Below, one piece after another: positions 9,027-16,673 of a stretch of DNA of 64,000 bases. The stretch comes from Jejuia pallidilutea (lineage in GTDB: Bacteria > Bacteroidota > Bacteroidia > Flavobacteriales > Flavobacteriaceae). The position numbers and the translations under genes are program-made. Where the stretch lies: the NCBI RefSeq assembly GCF_002973595.1, contig NZ_PVEO01000009.1, forward strand, positions 62,001-126,000, in the 5' to 3' direction. Position 1 is the first letter of the stretch. Every line of letters begins with the position of its first letter. The notes below the pieces were generated by a model. It was not told the DNA's origin and ran no database searches. It saw only the letters and a list, made by a program, of their open reading frames with translations.

Positions 9027-9054
9027 AATAGCTATCACTAAAATTTAGTTTTTA

Positions 9055-9160
9055 AGAGACTATCTGAAAAGTATCATTCTATATGAGCATAAAGAACCTT
9101 TGTTTTAAGGTTCTTCCCAATCGCTTTAGATGATATTAAAAACTTTTTCAGGCAGTCTCT
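9055..9160. repeat. Nested inverted-repeat element between sod and the sigma factor
   Basis: Outer arms 9055-9072 (AGAGACTATCTGAAAAGT) and 9142-9160 (complement AGAGACTGCCTGAAAAAGT) pair along almost their whole length. Inside is a perfect 9-bp hairpin, AAGAACCTT (9092-9100) / AAGGTTCTT (9107-9115), loop 6 nt. TTTA occurs at both edges (9051-9054 and 9160-9163). It could be a small MITE-like element or an elaborate terminator for sod. Confidence 0.6.
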
Positions 9161-9175
9161 TTACTTTATATTTAC

Positions 9176-9183
9176 TATTTTCG
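9176..9183 (+). promoter_or_regulatory. -7 box of the ECF sigma gene (TATTTTCG)
   Basis: Exact TAnnTTYG match 19 nt before the sigma-factor ATG; the predicted leader is about 16 nt. No TTG is found at the usual upstream distance. Confidence 0.4.
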
Positions 9184-9202
9184 GACTACTGAAACGCCAT
9201 GA

Positions 9203-9733
9203 ATGGAATTAGATACGCTTATTGAAAAATTTAAAGCAAAAGACGAAAAAGCTTTTGAAACATTATACAACATGTATAGTAAAAGTATGCTTGGTGTTAT
9301 TTATAATATTGTAAGAGACCACGATATTGCTGAAGAAGTTATGCAAGATGTTTTTGTGAAAATATGGCATAAATCCGATAGTTATTCCTCTAAAAAAGGG
9401 CGTTTTTTTACATGGGTTTTAAACATTGCCCGTAATGCTGCTATTGATAAAATACGCTCTAAAGCATTTAAAAAAACCAAACAAAACCTGAATTCTGATT
9501 TTTTCGTAGATATTATTGAAAGCAATGATAACTTAGACCACAAAACAGATGCTATAGGTGTAAAAAAGTTTGTAAGTAAGCTAAAACAAAAATGTAAAGA
9601 GGTTATAGAGCTTTTATACTTTAAAGGCTATACCCAAAGCGAAGCATCTGAAGCTCTTGATATGCCAATAGGGACTATTAAAACAAGAAATAGAAATTGT
9701 ATTAAAGAACTTAGAAATATAGTTTTAAACTAA
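9203..9733 (+). CDS. ECF-type RNA polymerase sigma factor
   Basis: A 176-aa sigma-70 family protein. Region 2 spans about residues 20-90 (core motif IAEEVMQDVFVKIW, then TWVLNIARNAAIDKIR), and region 4 spans about residues 120-172 with the helix-turn-helix TQSEASEALDMPIGTIKTR. It directs RNA polymerase to a small regulon. It is followed after 2 bp by its probable anti-sigma factor. The family resembles the SigK-type ECF factors that pair with RskA-like anti-sigmas. The nearby DUF4331 and TPR genes are plausible but unproven targets. Confidence 0.92.
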   Translation: MELDTLIEKFKAKDEKAFETLYNMYSKSMLGVIYNIVRDHDIAEEVMQDVFVKIWHKSDSYSSKKGRFFTWVLNIARNAAIDKIRSKAFKKTKQNLNSDFFVDIIESNDNLDHKTDAIGVKKFVSKLKQKCKEVIELLYFKGYTQSEASEALDMPIGTIKTRNRNCIKELRNIVLN

Positions 9734-9735
9734 AA

Positions 9736-10539
9736 ATGGATATAAACGCATACATAACATCTGGAATTTTAGAGCTATATGTAGCTGGTGCACTTTCTGA
9801 AAAAGAAAATGAAGAGGTGTATGCGCTTATGCAAAAACACCCCGAAATTTTACAGGAAGTATTGGAAATTGAAGCAGCAGTAGTAAAACTTACCGCATCT
9901 ACTTCGCAACGTAACAATGCTCATATTTTAAAACAGGTAAAAAAAGAACTTGGTTTTAAAACTAATACAACCAATGTTGTGTCTCTTGTTAAACCAAAGT
10001 ATAACTGGATTACCTACACTGGTTGGGCTGCCTCTGTGGTACTTGCATTTGGATTATTATGGACTGTAAACCAAAACAAACAATTACAATCTAACATTAA
10101 AGTTGCAGAAACACAACAATCGTTACTAGAAACACAAATTGAAAACTCTAAAAAAAGCCTTGCAGAGGCCAATACACTTATTACTGTTTTACGCGACGAT
10201 AATATTTCTAGAATACCACTAGCAGGACAGGGTAATTTTGTAAACACATATGCTAAAGTATATTGGGATAAAGAGCAACAACGTATTTTTTTAGATGCAC
10301 AAGGCCTACCTAATCCGCCAGAAGGAAAAGTGTACCAAGTATGGTCTCTAAAATTAAGCCCACTTACTCCAACGAGCCTTGGTACTATCGATAATTTTAC
10401 AGCAGACACCAATAAAATTTTCGAAATTAAAAATACTAATAATAGCGAAGCATTTGGTATTACCTTAGAACCAGCAGGTGGAAGTGCAACACCAACTATG
10501 GAATATTTGTATACTTTGGGTGTTGTAACTACGGGGTAA
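9736..10539 (+). CDS. Membrane anti-sigma factor, RskA-like
   Basis: A 267-aa single-pass membrane protein. The N-terminal 90 residues are a cytoplasmic anti-sigma segment starting with the ITSGILELYVAGALSEKE motif, without the HxxxCxxC zinc motif. A transmembrane helix lies at about residues 96-112 (GWAASVVLAFGLLW). A periplasmic coiled coil and the anti-sigma-K C-terminal domain follow (GKVYQVWSLK, LGTIDNF, FGITLEPAGGS). It should hold the preceding sigma factor inactive at the membrane. Start is 2 bp after the sigma stop. Confidence 0.9.
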   Translation: MDINAYITSGILELYVAGALSEKENEEVYALMQKHPEILQEVLEIEAAVVKLTASTSQRNNAHILKQVKKELGFKTNTTNVVSLVKPKYNWITYTGWAASVVLAFGLLWTVNQNKQLQSNIKVAETQQSLLETQIENSKKSLAEANTLITVLRDDNISRIPLAGQGNFVNTYAKVYWDKEQQRIFLDAQGLPNPPEGKVYQVWSLKLSPLTPTSLGTIDNFTADTNKIFEIKNTNNSEAFGITLEPAGGSATPTMEYLYTLGVVTTG

Positions 10540-10586
10540 TTTTCTTTAAAATTATAGACAAGCTCCTCTAAAAGCCTTTAAAAACA

Positions 10587-10667
10587 AAAGTCTCCAATGG
10601 TAATACTACCACTGGAAGACTTTCATCAAACAAAAACCTAAAAACCCATAACCATTATTAGGTTTTT
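10587..10667. terminator. Two hairpins between convergent anti-sigma and TPR genes
   Basis: First hairpin: arms 10587-10602 and 10607-10623, paired with one bulge. Second hairpin: AAAAACCTAA (10632-10641) / TTAGGTTTTT (10658-10667), perfect 10-bp stem with T-runs in both directions. Together they probably terminate transcription from both sides. Confidence 0.7.
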
Positions 10668-10706
10668 AAGCAACAAACAAATTCCCTCAAAATTATTTGC
10701 TGACCC

Positions 10707-12002
10707 TTATATGCTTTTAATACTTTCAGTCATTAATGGGCCTAATTCAAAGCTGCTTTCTAAAAGTTGCTTTTTTAATTTTTTTGCTGCCTCTGTTTTA
10801 CCATTAGCTTTATAAACTTTAGCTAAATGGTATAACGCCTCAGGCTCAAAAGTTTTTCCTACTACATAATTTTCCATAATCTCTAATGCCTTTTTTACAG
10901 CCCCTTGCTTGTAATGAGTCCATGCTAACAAATTGTAAGATTGTGCTGTTGGCCTATTTTCTGTTTCCTTATGAGCTATTTCTAAAGCTTTAGCCGTTTG
11001 TTTTTCACTTTCTGCAAAGAGTAATATGTTATATTGGTTATACATATCTCCATACATTGCATTAGCTACAGCAGTTTTATATAGTTTTAACTGCACCTCC
11101 TTTTGTTTTATATCACCCTTAAAATCAGCTATTTCTGCTTTTAACAAATAATAATCTGGAGCGTTGTAAGTTTCTGTAATGGCATTTAAGATTCGTAAAG
11201 CTTCATCTGGATTTTTTTCATGGGAATACACTATCCAAGCTATTCCTTTTTTTGCATAAGCATCATTAGGATCTAACTCCAAAGCTTTTAAATAGTACTT
11301 GTAAGCGGTTTGTATTTTACCCGCATGCCCATAATAATCGGCTAAATTAGTGTAAGACCATTGCATTAAACCTTTATTTTTAGATGTTTCAACAATTTCA
11401 GTTGCTTTTTTTAAATACAGAATAGCATCCTCAAGATTACCCTTATAATCGTTCCATTTTGATAGTCTTATTAAAAAATCAAAGTCTTTATAGTTTTCAA
11501 TTCTACTTAAGTATTGTTTTGCAGCTTCGTCATCTCCCAATTCCAAATGTACATCAAACAACATTTTTTGGGTAGATTTTAATTTATCGCCATTTATTTC
11601 TGCTTTTTTTAGTAATTCCAAAGCTGATTTAAACTTATGCTGCGATACGTAGTTTCTAGCTAGAGCCCGTAAATAACCTGAGTTTTTATAATGAGTAGCT
11701 TTGTTGGCTGCAACTAACCCTTTTTCTGAATATTTTAAGTGCGCTATGGATCCTGTTTGAGCAAACAACTGAGATTGAGATGCTGCGGCTTTTACCAAAT
11801 ATGGAAACTGGTTTGGCTCTTTTTCTAGCTTTTCTTCCCAAAACTTATAATCTTGTTTTGCAGCATCTACTACCTCATTTTTTTCTATATTTAAATAACG
11901 GTTGTAATCTTCTGAATTTGTAACTAAATCTGGAATATTGGATGTTTTTTTACATCCTACAAACAGTAAAATGCTACAAACTAAAAGGTGAATAGGTTTC
12001 AT
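10707..12002 (-). CDS. Tetratricopeptide-repeat lipoprotein
   Basis: A 431-aa lipoprotein (lipobox LLFVGC, Cys17). Several TPR units are visible, for example the segment ending YYLKALELDPNDAYAKKGIAW near residue 240 and the LYHLAKVYKANGKTEAAKKL unit near residue 400. TPR repeats mediate protein contacts, here probably in the periplasm. It lies downstream of the two DUF4331 genes on the same strand, separated by 78 bp holding a hairpin. The combination TPR plus DUF4331 facing an ECF sigma/anti-sigma pair suggests one functional locus. Confidence 0.8.
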   Translation of the reverse strand: MKPIHLLVCSILLFVGCKKTSNIPDLVTNSEDYNRYLNIEKNEVVDAAKQDYKFWEEKLEKEPNQFPYLVKAAASQSQLFAQTGSIAHLKYSEKGLVAANKATHYKNSGYLRALARNYVSQHKFKSALELLKKAEINGDKLKSTQKMLFDVHLELGDDEAAKQYLSRIENYKDFDFLIRLSKWNDYKGNLEDAILYLKKATEIVETSKNKGLMQWSYTNLADYYGHAGKIQTAYKYYLKALELDPNDAYAKKGIAWIVYSHEKNPDEALRILNAITETYNAPDYYLLKAEIADFKGDIKQKEVQLKLYKTAVANAMYGDMYNQYNILLFAESEKQTAKALEIAHKETENRPTAQSYNLLAWTHYKQGAVKKALEIMENYVVGKTFEPEALYHLAKVYKANGKTEAAKKLKKQLLESSFELGPLMTESIKSI

Positions 12003-12034
12003 AATATTTTGTTTTTGTTAGAATTATATTTAAA

Positions 12035-12070
12035 ATTCGAGTATGCTAGTATTAGTAAACACACTCGAAT
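12035..12070 (-). terminator. Hairpin between DUF4331 gene and TPR gene
   Basis: ATTCGAGT (12035-12042) and ACTCGAAT (12063-12070) form a perfect 8-bp stem with a 20-nt loop. On the minus strand it is followed by a short T-run, so it may end or attenuate transcription from the DUF4331 genes into the TPR gene. Confidence 0.45.
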
Positions 12071-12080
12071 ACTATGGCTA

Positions 12081-12635
12081 TTACCATGGAGAGGCTAAGT
12101 AAGGAAATGAGGTTAAGAAGTCTTTATCGTTAGCATCAACATTATCGTTTGATAGAGTTGGATTTTCAGAAAAGTCTTCACCACCAAAAATTAATAGAAG
12201 CTCAACAGTAATAACATCATCTGCCAATGCACGACCTGTTAAAACATTGGTGCCATCGAAAAATGTAGTTTTTCCATCTAAAGAAACATTTAAAACATCT
12301 GTTGCTAATAAACCTGTAAATGTAGCAGCATCCAATCCTAGTGCATTTGTATCTTCAGGATTTGCGTATGCAGGACTTAAGCTTGTTAAATTAGTTTGAA
12401 ACATACTTTGAAATGCCGCATTTTGTTGTGAAGGAATTGTAACATTAAACATATCTTTAGATGCAGAAGACACAAATACAGTATTTACTGCTGGTCTCCC
12501 CATTTGATCTGCTTGTGCATAAGTTCCAGTAAAATCTGGTCCGGGCGCTATTGTTAAGTTGTCATCGTTGTTTGAGCAATTAAATACAATTAAAGAAACT
12601 GTAATTACTGCTGTTAATATTTTTATAGTTTTCAT
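12081..12635 (-). CDS. DUF4331-family lipoprotein, C-terminal-half type
   Basis: A 184-aa predicted lipoprotein (lipobox near SLIVFNCS, Cys20). The mature part matches the second half of DUF4331 proteins: MGRPAVNTVF near residue 45, LTGRALADDVITVEL and the terminal segment NDKDFLTSFPYLASPW. In many other bacteria DUF4331 is one polypeptide; here this gene follows the N-terminal-type gene by 27 bp. The biochemical function of DUF4331 is not known. Co-transcription with the preceding gene is likely. Confidence 0.75.
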   Translation of the reverse strand: MKTIKILTAVITVSLIVFNCSNNDDNLTIAPGPDFTGTYAQADQMGRPAVNTVFVSSASKDMFNVTIPSQQNAAFQSMFQTNLTSLSPAYANPEDTNALGLDAATFTGLLATDVLNVSLDGKTTFFDGTNVLTGRALADDVITVELLLIFGGEDFSENPTLSNDNVDANDKDFLTSFPYLASPW

Positions 12636-12662
12636 CTTTTAAATTTTTAAATTGGTTAATTA

Positions 12663-13316
12663 TTACTTGGTTTTACTTTCTACCCATGTGTTAATAGTAC
12701 CAGATCCACCAATCATAGCTTTTGGTACTTCAACTACAATAGACATTACATTTGAACCTGCAAAAGTATCGGTTCCAGGGTTGTTGAAACCTGTAGCTGT
12801 TCCTCCTATAATGGCAGAATACTGTGCAAAATCCATAAAAAACGGATCGTCTCTTGGTCCAGCAAAAAAGCTCATACCAGCATTTGTACCAATTACAGGA
12901 GCATCTCCATATTTTGAAATTGCTACAACACCATTAGCTGTTGCATTGGTTTCAATAACACTATTTAAGCCTGTTTGGGATGGCGTTACAGGACCAAAAA
13001 AGTACATTTTACCGTCTCTTGGAATGGCTTGAATTATTAAATCCTCAATATTATCACCTGTATTATCTATATTGAACTCAATCAATACATTTTCATCAAA
13101 TGTTGCACTTTCAGTATTTGCAGGACTTATTAAACCTTGTACGTTTGCTACAAATACCAAATTATTGGTGTCTTCGCCTTGAAAAGCGTAAAAATCGGTG
13201 ATATCACTTGTACCACCTTGTACAGCAGGCGCATCAATATGGTCTGCTGCAATTATGAAGCAACTAGCTAGCGCTACAACTCCAACTCCTAAAATTGTTT
13301 TTAAATTTTTCATCAT
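12663..13316 (-). CDS. DUF4331-family secreted protein, N-terminal-half type
   Basis: A 217-aa protein with a hydrophobic signal segment (LGVGVVALASCFIIAADH). The mature N-terminus DHIDAPAVQGGTSDITDFYAF is the diagnostic start of DUF4331, and FFAGPRDDPFFMDF near residue 150 is a second family motif. The protein stops at the point where full-length family members continue into the part encoded by the next gene. No frameshift scar is seen: the next gene has its own ATG and lipobox, so this is a stable split rather than a broken gene. Confidence 0.78.
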   Translation of the reverse strand: MMKNLKTILGVGVVALASCFIIAADHIDAPAVQGGTSDITDFYAFQGEDTNNLVFVANVQGLISPANTESATFDENVLIEFNIDNTGDNIEDLIIQAIPRDGKMYFFGPVTPSQTGLNSVIETNATANGVVAISKYGDAPVIGTNAGMSFFAGPRDDPFFMDFAQYSAIIGGTATGFNNPGTDTFAGSNVMSIVVEVPKAMIGGSGTINTWVESKTK

Positions 13317-13641
13317 GTTGAGATTTTTTAGTTTTTATTATTTTTTTTGACTCTCACACATACCTACGGAAAAATGAAAACAGCGGTTTTGTTAATATTT
13401 TGTTAAATGGAGTTTTGCTGCACTTATGTAGAACGTCTATTAGTTTTAAAAATGAAAGGACAACATATTAACGAAATGTAATATGTTTTAAAAACAACAA
13501 TAGACTAAGACACCTATAGAGATTGATAAAATTGAACGAAAGTAACTATTTAAAATGCTTCAACTTTATATATACAATAGTGTTTTTATCTCTATAAAAT
13601 AAAGCTAACACTATGGTTTATTATAACTAAGAAAAAAAAAC
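13317..13641. other. 325-bp gene-free region upstream of the DUF4331 genes
   Basis: No plausible ORF. It contains a perfect inverted repeat, AACATATTA (13462-13470) / TAATATGTT (13479-13487), separated by 8 bp, which could be an operator. On the minus strand TACTTTCG (13537-13544) matches a -7 box, but it would give a leader of more than 200 nt. The true promoter may be recognised by the nearby ECF factor instead. Confidence 0.4.
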
Positions 13642-13869
13642 TTATTTAGGATACTGCTTTTTAATATTGCGTATTAAATCCTCCAAACCATTTACTTTTA
13701 GTTCGTACACTTGTGTTAACATATCTCCTAGTTTACCTTTAGGAAACCCTTTGGAGTGATACCAAACCACATAGTATTCTGGTAAATCAATTAAATAACG
13801 ATCTTTATATTTGCCATAAGGCATTTTAGCATGTGCTAACTCTATTAAAAATTGTTTATCGGGTAACAC
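13642..13869 (-). CDS. DUF3820-family small protein
   Basis: A 75-aa basic cytoplasmic protein with the DUF3820 pattern: MPYGKYKDRYLIDLPEYYVVWY followed by FPKGKLGDML. The function is not established. The same module appears fused to the C-terminus of the exonuclease at 42786-43559. It starts 2 bp after the stop of the upstream DUF922 gene, so they are probably cotranscribed. Confidence 0.8.
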   Translation of the reverse strand: MLPDKQFLIELAHAKMPYGKYKDRYLIDLPEYYVVWYHSKGFPKGKLGDMLTQVYELKVNGLEDLIRNIKKQYPK

Positions 13870-13871
13870 GT

Positions 13872-14414
13872 TTAATTTTTAGATTTAAAGTGATGTAACT
13901 TGTTAAGTTCTATTTCAATAAGTGCCTCCCATGTTAGTTGTGCCTTAACATTTCTGGAAAAATCTGTATCAGTATCGTATTGGTTTTGAAAATCTGCAAG
14001 TTCTTTATTAATACGTTTGTGTAAGTCTCGCAATTCATTAGCAATATTATTGTTAGTTTTTAATAAGGAAATACGCTTTCTAAATTTACGCACAAATAAT
14101 TCGGTAATATCAAAATGCAATTGCTCGTGTCCTAGAACATAATTATTGGCTTGTTTGGTTTTGTACCAAGATTGTTTTGGATAAAAATGCGCGTGTACTT
14201 CTGTTTTAAAACTTATAACACGTTTATCGCTTTCCCTTATAGAAAATCCAAAAGTTATGCCCGAAGCTGTTGTGGCCACGGAACTTACGCTGTGTTTTGG
14301 TTTAGCTTTAAAATCGCTCCAAGTTAAACGGTAGTTATCTTTCCATGATATTACTGGCTCATTGCTGTTTTGTACAAACAACAACAAAACTAATACTAAT
14401 ATGGTTTTATACAC
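13872..14414 (-). CDS. DUF922-family secreted Zn-dependent protease-like protein
   Basis: A 180-aa secreted protein with an N-terminal signal peptide (about 17 residues) and the motif LGHEQLHFDITELF near residue 95, an HExxH zinc-protease signature. LTWSDFKAKP near residue 30 is the other family hallmark. The family is predicted to be proteolytic, but no substrate is known. It is followed directly by the DUF3820 gene. Confidence 0.78.
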   Translation of the reverse strand: MYKTILVLVLLLFVQNSNEPVISWKDNYRLTWSDFKAKPKHSVSSVATTASGITFGFSIRESDKRVISFKTEVHAHFYPKQSWYKTKQANNYVLGHEQLHFDITELFVRKFRKRISLLKTNNNIANELRDLHKRINKELADFQNQYDTDTDFSRNVKAQLTWEALIEIELNKLHHFKSKN

Positions 14415-14455
14415 CCTTTAAAAAAGTTTTAAGCAAAACGCCATATAGCATATTT

Positions 14456-16390
14456 TTATTGCTTAACCTCAACAAGATTTAAGTCGTCGTACTTTACAAG
14501 ATAAATGGCATCGTTGTAATAACCACCAAACAATTGCTTCTTATAAGCAAACTTATTTTCTACATAAGCTGTTAGCGGTGTACTATTAACCGACATATAT
14601 AAATCTTCGGAAGTTGCCATACGAAGTACCACATCCATCGTTAAATCAAATCCTTTTACGGCTCTCCTACTAGGCGTAATGTTGTAAACTTTTTGGTAAT
14701 GCTTTACAAACATGTTGTTATCTTCTTCACTATAACTCTTAGAAGAACTAGCAAAAGTAAATTGTAACTTTGAAAGATGTGTATTATCTACCTCATCACC
14801 TTCAAAAGCGCCATTAAATCTTGTAGTGGTTAGTAACACTTCAACCTTTTCCATTTCTGGATCTTCAGGATTTTCTTTTAAATTTAAAGCTGCTAAAATA
14901 CTTGTTGCACCAGAAATAAAACTTTCGTTCTGCGTTTCTAAGAATACAATATTTCTACCTGGTTTTAAAGCAGTTTCAATATCTTCTTTTGTTACAAAAT
15001 ATTCATCTTTACCTTCCTTGTTTTTTCGTGAAAACACAATAGTGGAAACGTTAAATTCTCTTTTTAACTCGTTTGCAATGGCCATATTTTTTGTATCTGC
15101 CAAAATTACTATATTTTTTGGCAGCGTATCATTCTTTACAAAATCAATAATTCTACTTTTTAATAAATCATCTGATGGCCTGGTTTGAAAAACATTATCG
15201 TGCAACTTTATTCTTGTTCCTATAGGCGAAACTACTGGTACGTTGTATTTTCTAAGTTCGTTTGCTACAACATTAAAATTCTTAGTAGTTAAAGGCCCTA
15301 TTACAGCATCTACGTTTTCAAAATCGTTATCGGTTAAAATCCTAGCAACTGTATTTGGCTGATATTTGGTATCGTAAACATCTAATTTAATAGATAATCC
15401 TAATTTTTTTAAAGAATCTACAGCTACTAATACACCCGAATAAAAATCTAAAGAGGCATCTAAATAAGGGTCATTTGCAATGCTTTTTTTAGTTTCAGAA
15501 ATAGAATCAAACTCCACGCGGTTTAACCGAAAAGGCAACATTAAAGCTATATGCTTTGTACTATAATCATTAATTCTACTTATAAGATTTGTTGCCTCAA
15601 AATTTTCAGAAGTAATAGCTGCTGCTTCAGAAAATGGTATTTTAAGAATCATACCTGCCTTTAAACCGCTTTCATCTAAACCAGGATTAAGTTTCTCAAG
15701 TTCTTCTTTCTCTAAATTAAGTTTTACTTTAAGTCTGTAAAACCCTTCTTTTGGCAATACTTTATAGTAACTATATTTTTCATCAATCTCCTTTTCTTCT
15801 TCAGCGGCAATATTAGGCACATAAATTTGCTGTCCTTCTTGTAATACATCTCCCATTTTAGGGTTTAATGCTTCCAATTCTGCTACCGTAATTCCAAACT
15901 TATAGGCAATACGCCATTTACCTTCTTTTGGCTGCACAATGTAGGTTTTATTTGTTTCAACCTCTTCCTCTACTTTAGTTATTTTAAATACCGGAATTTC
16001 TAGTTTATCGCCTTTTCTCAAGTTATTAGCATACAAAAAGGTATTGTACTTTTTTATATCTTCTATCTCAACATCATATTTTTTAGATATACTGTAAAGC
16101 GTTTCTTTACGTTTGGCCTTATGTGTTTTAAATCCTTGTAACTCCTTTACCTCTGTAACCTTTGGTTTTTTTGCTTTTGAAATTGGAATAATTAGGATAG
16201 TATTTGGCTTTAGTCCTTTTTTTGCATCTGGATTAAGACCATAAATATCAAAAGGTGTTACGTAGTAACGTTTTGCAATTTCCTCGATAGTTTCGCCTTT
16301 TTTAACCTGATGTGTGCTATAATTCTGTGCGTTTACGGTCATTACCCCTAAAAGAAGCGAGATAATTAAAAGAAAAAAAAGTCTATTCAT
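14456..16390 (-). CDS. LysM protein with periplasmic-binding-protein domain
   Basis: A 644-aa secreted protein. After the signal peptide (cleavage near VNAQ, residue 22) there are four LysM-like units (about residues 25-70, 87-133, 148-192 and 206-252) that should bind peptidoglycan; units 3 and 4 are more divergent. Residues about 280-640 form a type I periplasmic-binding (Leu/Ile/Val-binding-like) domain. The arrangement is known in Bacteroidetes, where it is often next to guaA as here. No transporter partner is nearby, so an envelope-sensing or scaffolding role is more likely than uptake. Confidence 0.82.
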   Translation of the reverse strand: MNRLFFLLIISLLLGVMTVNAQNYSTHQVKKGETIEEIAKRYYVTPFDIYGLNPDAKKGLKPNTILIIPISKAKKPKVTEVKELQGFKTHKAKRKETLYSISKKYDVEIEDIKKYNTFLYANNLRKGDKLEIPVFKITKVEEEVETNKTYIVQPKEGKWRIAYKFGITVAELEALNPKMGDVLQEGQQIYVPNIAAEEEKEIDEKYSYYKVLPKEGFYRLKVKLNLEKEELEKLNPGLDESGLKAGMILKIPFSEAAAITSENFEATNLISRINDYSTKHIALMLPFRLNRVEFDSISETKKSIANDPYLDASLDFYSGVLVAVDSLKKLGLSIKLDVYDTKYQPNTVARILTDNDFENVDAVIGPLTTKNFNVVANELRKYNVPVVSPIGTRIKLHDNVFQTRPSDDLLKSRIIDFVKNDTLPKNIVILADTKNMAIANELKREFNVSTIVFSRKNKEGKDEYFVTKEDIETALKPGRNIVFLETQNESFISGATSILAALNLKENPEDPEMEKVEVLLTTTRFNGAFEGDEVDNTHLSKLQFTFASSSKSYSEEDNNMFVKHYQKVYNITPSRRAVKGFDLTMDVVLRMATSEDLYMSVNSTPLTAYVENKFAYKKQLFGGYYNDAIYLVKYDDLNLVEVKQ

Positions 16391-16506
16391 AGTGTTAATG
16401 TTTAATAGCTAACTTATACTAAATAGTTTATATACGGTGTTTATTGTGTAAAAAGACTAAAAATGTTTAGAATTAATATTACATATAACATGCCAAAATT
16501 TTATTT

Positions 16507-16603
16507 GGGCGTTACCTCCGCTTGTTGCGGGGTCGGGCTTTCCGTTACAAGTCCTCGCACCTCCTTCGTCGGGCTGTGGGCTTTCCTCTGCAATCCCTAA
16601 CGC
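16507..16603. repeat. GC-rich interspersed-repeat-like element
   Basis: About 97 bp that are clearly richer in GC than the surroundings, beginning GGGCGTTACC and ending CCCTAACGC, so the ends share an inverted GCGTTA. Internally GTCGGGCT...CTTTCC occurs twice. It has no ORF. I recall similar GGGCGTTACC...AATCCCTAACGC elements scattered in flavobacterial genomes; no other copy lies in this window. Confidence 0.55.
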
Positions 16604-16673
16604 AATCCAGCCTGCAATTTTCAGTGCTTAGTCTTACAAAATGGTTTCCTGCTGCGGTAAGTCACTAATTAAA

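Noticed and set aside
10014-10412. 132-codon minus-strand ORF inside the anti-sigma gene
   Set aside because: Complete overlap with a well-supported anti-sigma factor and no recognisable domain or promoter.
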